Part shown: positions 5,450-5,569 of the stretch, one piece after another
Numbering within the stretch: position 1 is the stretch's first letter
Layout of the letters: the number at the start of each line of letters is the position of its first letter
Assembly (NCBI GenBank): GCA_024276595.1
Contig: JAJRWW010000389.1
Location: forward strand, 1 to 5,569
Direction of reading: 5' to 3'
From: Myxococcota bacterium
GTDB lineage: Bacteria; Myxococcota_A; Polyangia; HGW-17; JAJRWW01
Length of the DNA: 5,569 nt
The notes under the pieces: generated by a model
What the model was told of the DNA's origin: nothing
What the model saw: the letters and a program-made list of their open reading frames with translations, nothing else
Database searches by the model: none
Program-made: the position numbers and the translations under genes

Positions 5450-5569
5450 CGTCGCCGTTTCCTCGCAGCATCTGGTACTTGGGTTCTTCAATGTCGTCGA
5501 GCTGCCCCGTGCGCACCGCGAGCACGAAGGCGAGCCCACCGCCCGCGCCCATGAAGAGGGCGCCCAGCA
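5442..5569 (-). CDS. ccoS: cbb3-type cytochrome oxidase assembly protein CcoS (partial, C-terminal 41 residues)
   Basis: Small membrane protein needed for cofactor insertion into cbb3 oxidase. Only the C-terminal 41 residues are in the window; the start lies beyond base 5569. What is seen is the end of one hydrophobic helix (about LGALF to AFVLAV), then RTGQLDDIEEPKYQML and a short acidic end. This matches the CcoS pattern of a helix followed by RSGQFDDLE-P-A/Y-R-I-L and an acidic tail. The stop codon overlaps the Rieske start (8-base overlap), so translation is probably coupled. CcoS genes usually sit beside ccoI, ccoG or ccoH, so those assembly genes may lie just upstream, outside the window. 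The reading is short, but the motif and the cbb3 genes in the same cluster support it. Confidence 0.85.
   Translation of the reverse strand, partial: LGALFMGAGGGLAFVLAVRTGQLDDIEEPKYQMLRGNGDDE

Noticed and set aside
5450..5539. Longer Rieske start, adding 30 residues upstream of 5449
   Set aside because: The added part lies inside ccoS in another frame, and the ATG at 5449 has its own ribosome site and places the twin-arginine-like segment near the N-terminus.
1..5569. CRISPR array, tRNA/rRNA, insertion sequence or attachment site
   Set aside because: No regularly spaced repeats, no inverted-repeat-bounded transposase and no RNA gene signature seen; nearly all bases are coding.

Overview
This is a GC-rich bacterial window in which every supportable gene lies on the minus strand, so transcription runs from high to low coordinates. 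The genes form one tightly packed respiratory gene cluster: ccoS (3' end only), a Rieske iron-sulfur protein, a split cytochrome b (a b6-like subunit, then a subunit IV-like protein), a heptaheme c-type cytochrome, ccoN, and ccoO (5' part only). Gaps between genes run from an 8-base overlap to about 21 bases, there is no non-coding stretch over 300 bases, and I see no promoter or terminator. The promoter must lie beyond base 5569 and the cluster continues past base 1.

Upper part (about 3604-5449): a quinol-oxidising module of Rieske/cytochrome b type. The cytochrome b is split as in b6f and Gram-positive bc complexes. Its second pair of haem histidines is 15 residues apart, as in cytochrome b6. 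It lacks the cysteine that binds haem c(i) in true b6, and its Qo-site motif reads APWY instead of PEWY. The usual cytochrome c1 or f is absent, and in its place comes a 571-residue protein with seven CXXCH haem sites (1867-3582).

Lower part (1-1865): the core of a cbb3-type haem-copper oxygen reductase, with CcoN carrying all haem and CuB histidines and CcoO carrying its CWYCH haem site. CcoS at the top of the cluster is an assembly factor for the same oxidase.

Taken together, one transcript could encode a complete quinol-to-oxygen chain: quinol is oxidised at the b/Rieske core, electrons pass through the heptaheme protein, and O2 is reduced by CcoN/CcoO. The placement of the heptaheme gene between the two complexes suggests (inference) a hard-wired bc-cbb3 supercomplex. 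The combination of GC richness, a split cytochrome b, a multihaem cytochrome and cbb3 oxidase fits a deltaproteobacterial-type lineage (for example Myxococcota or Desulfobacterota) or an uncultured relative, but taxonomy cannot be settled from this window.
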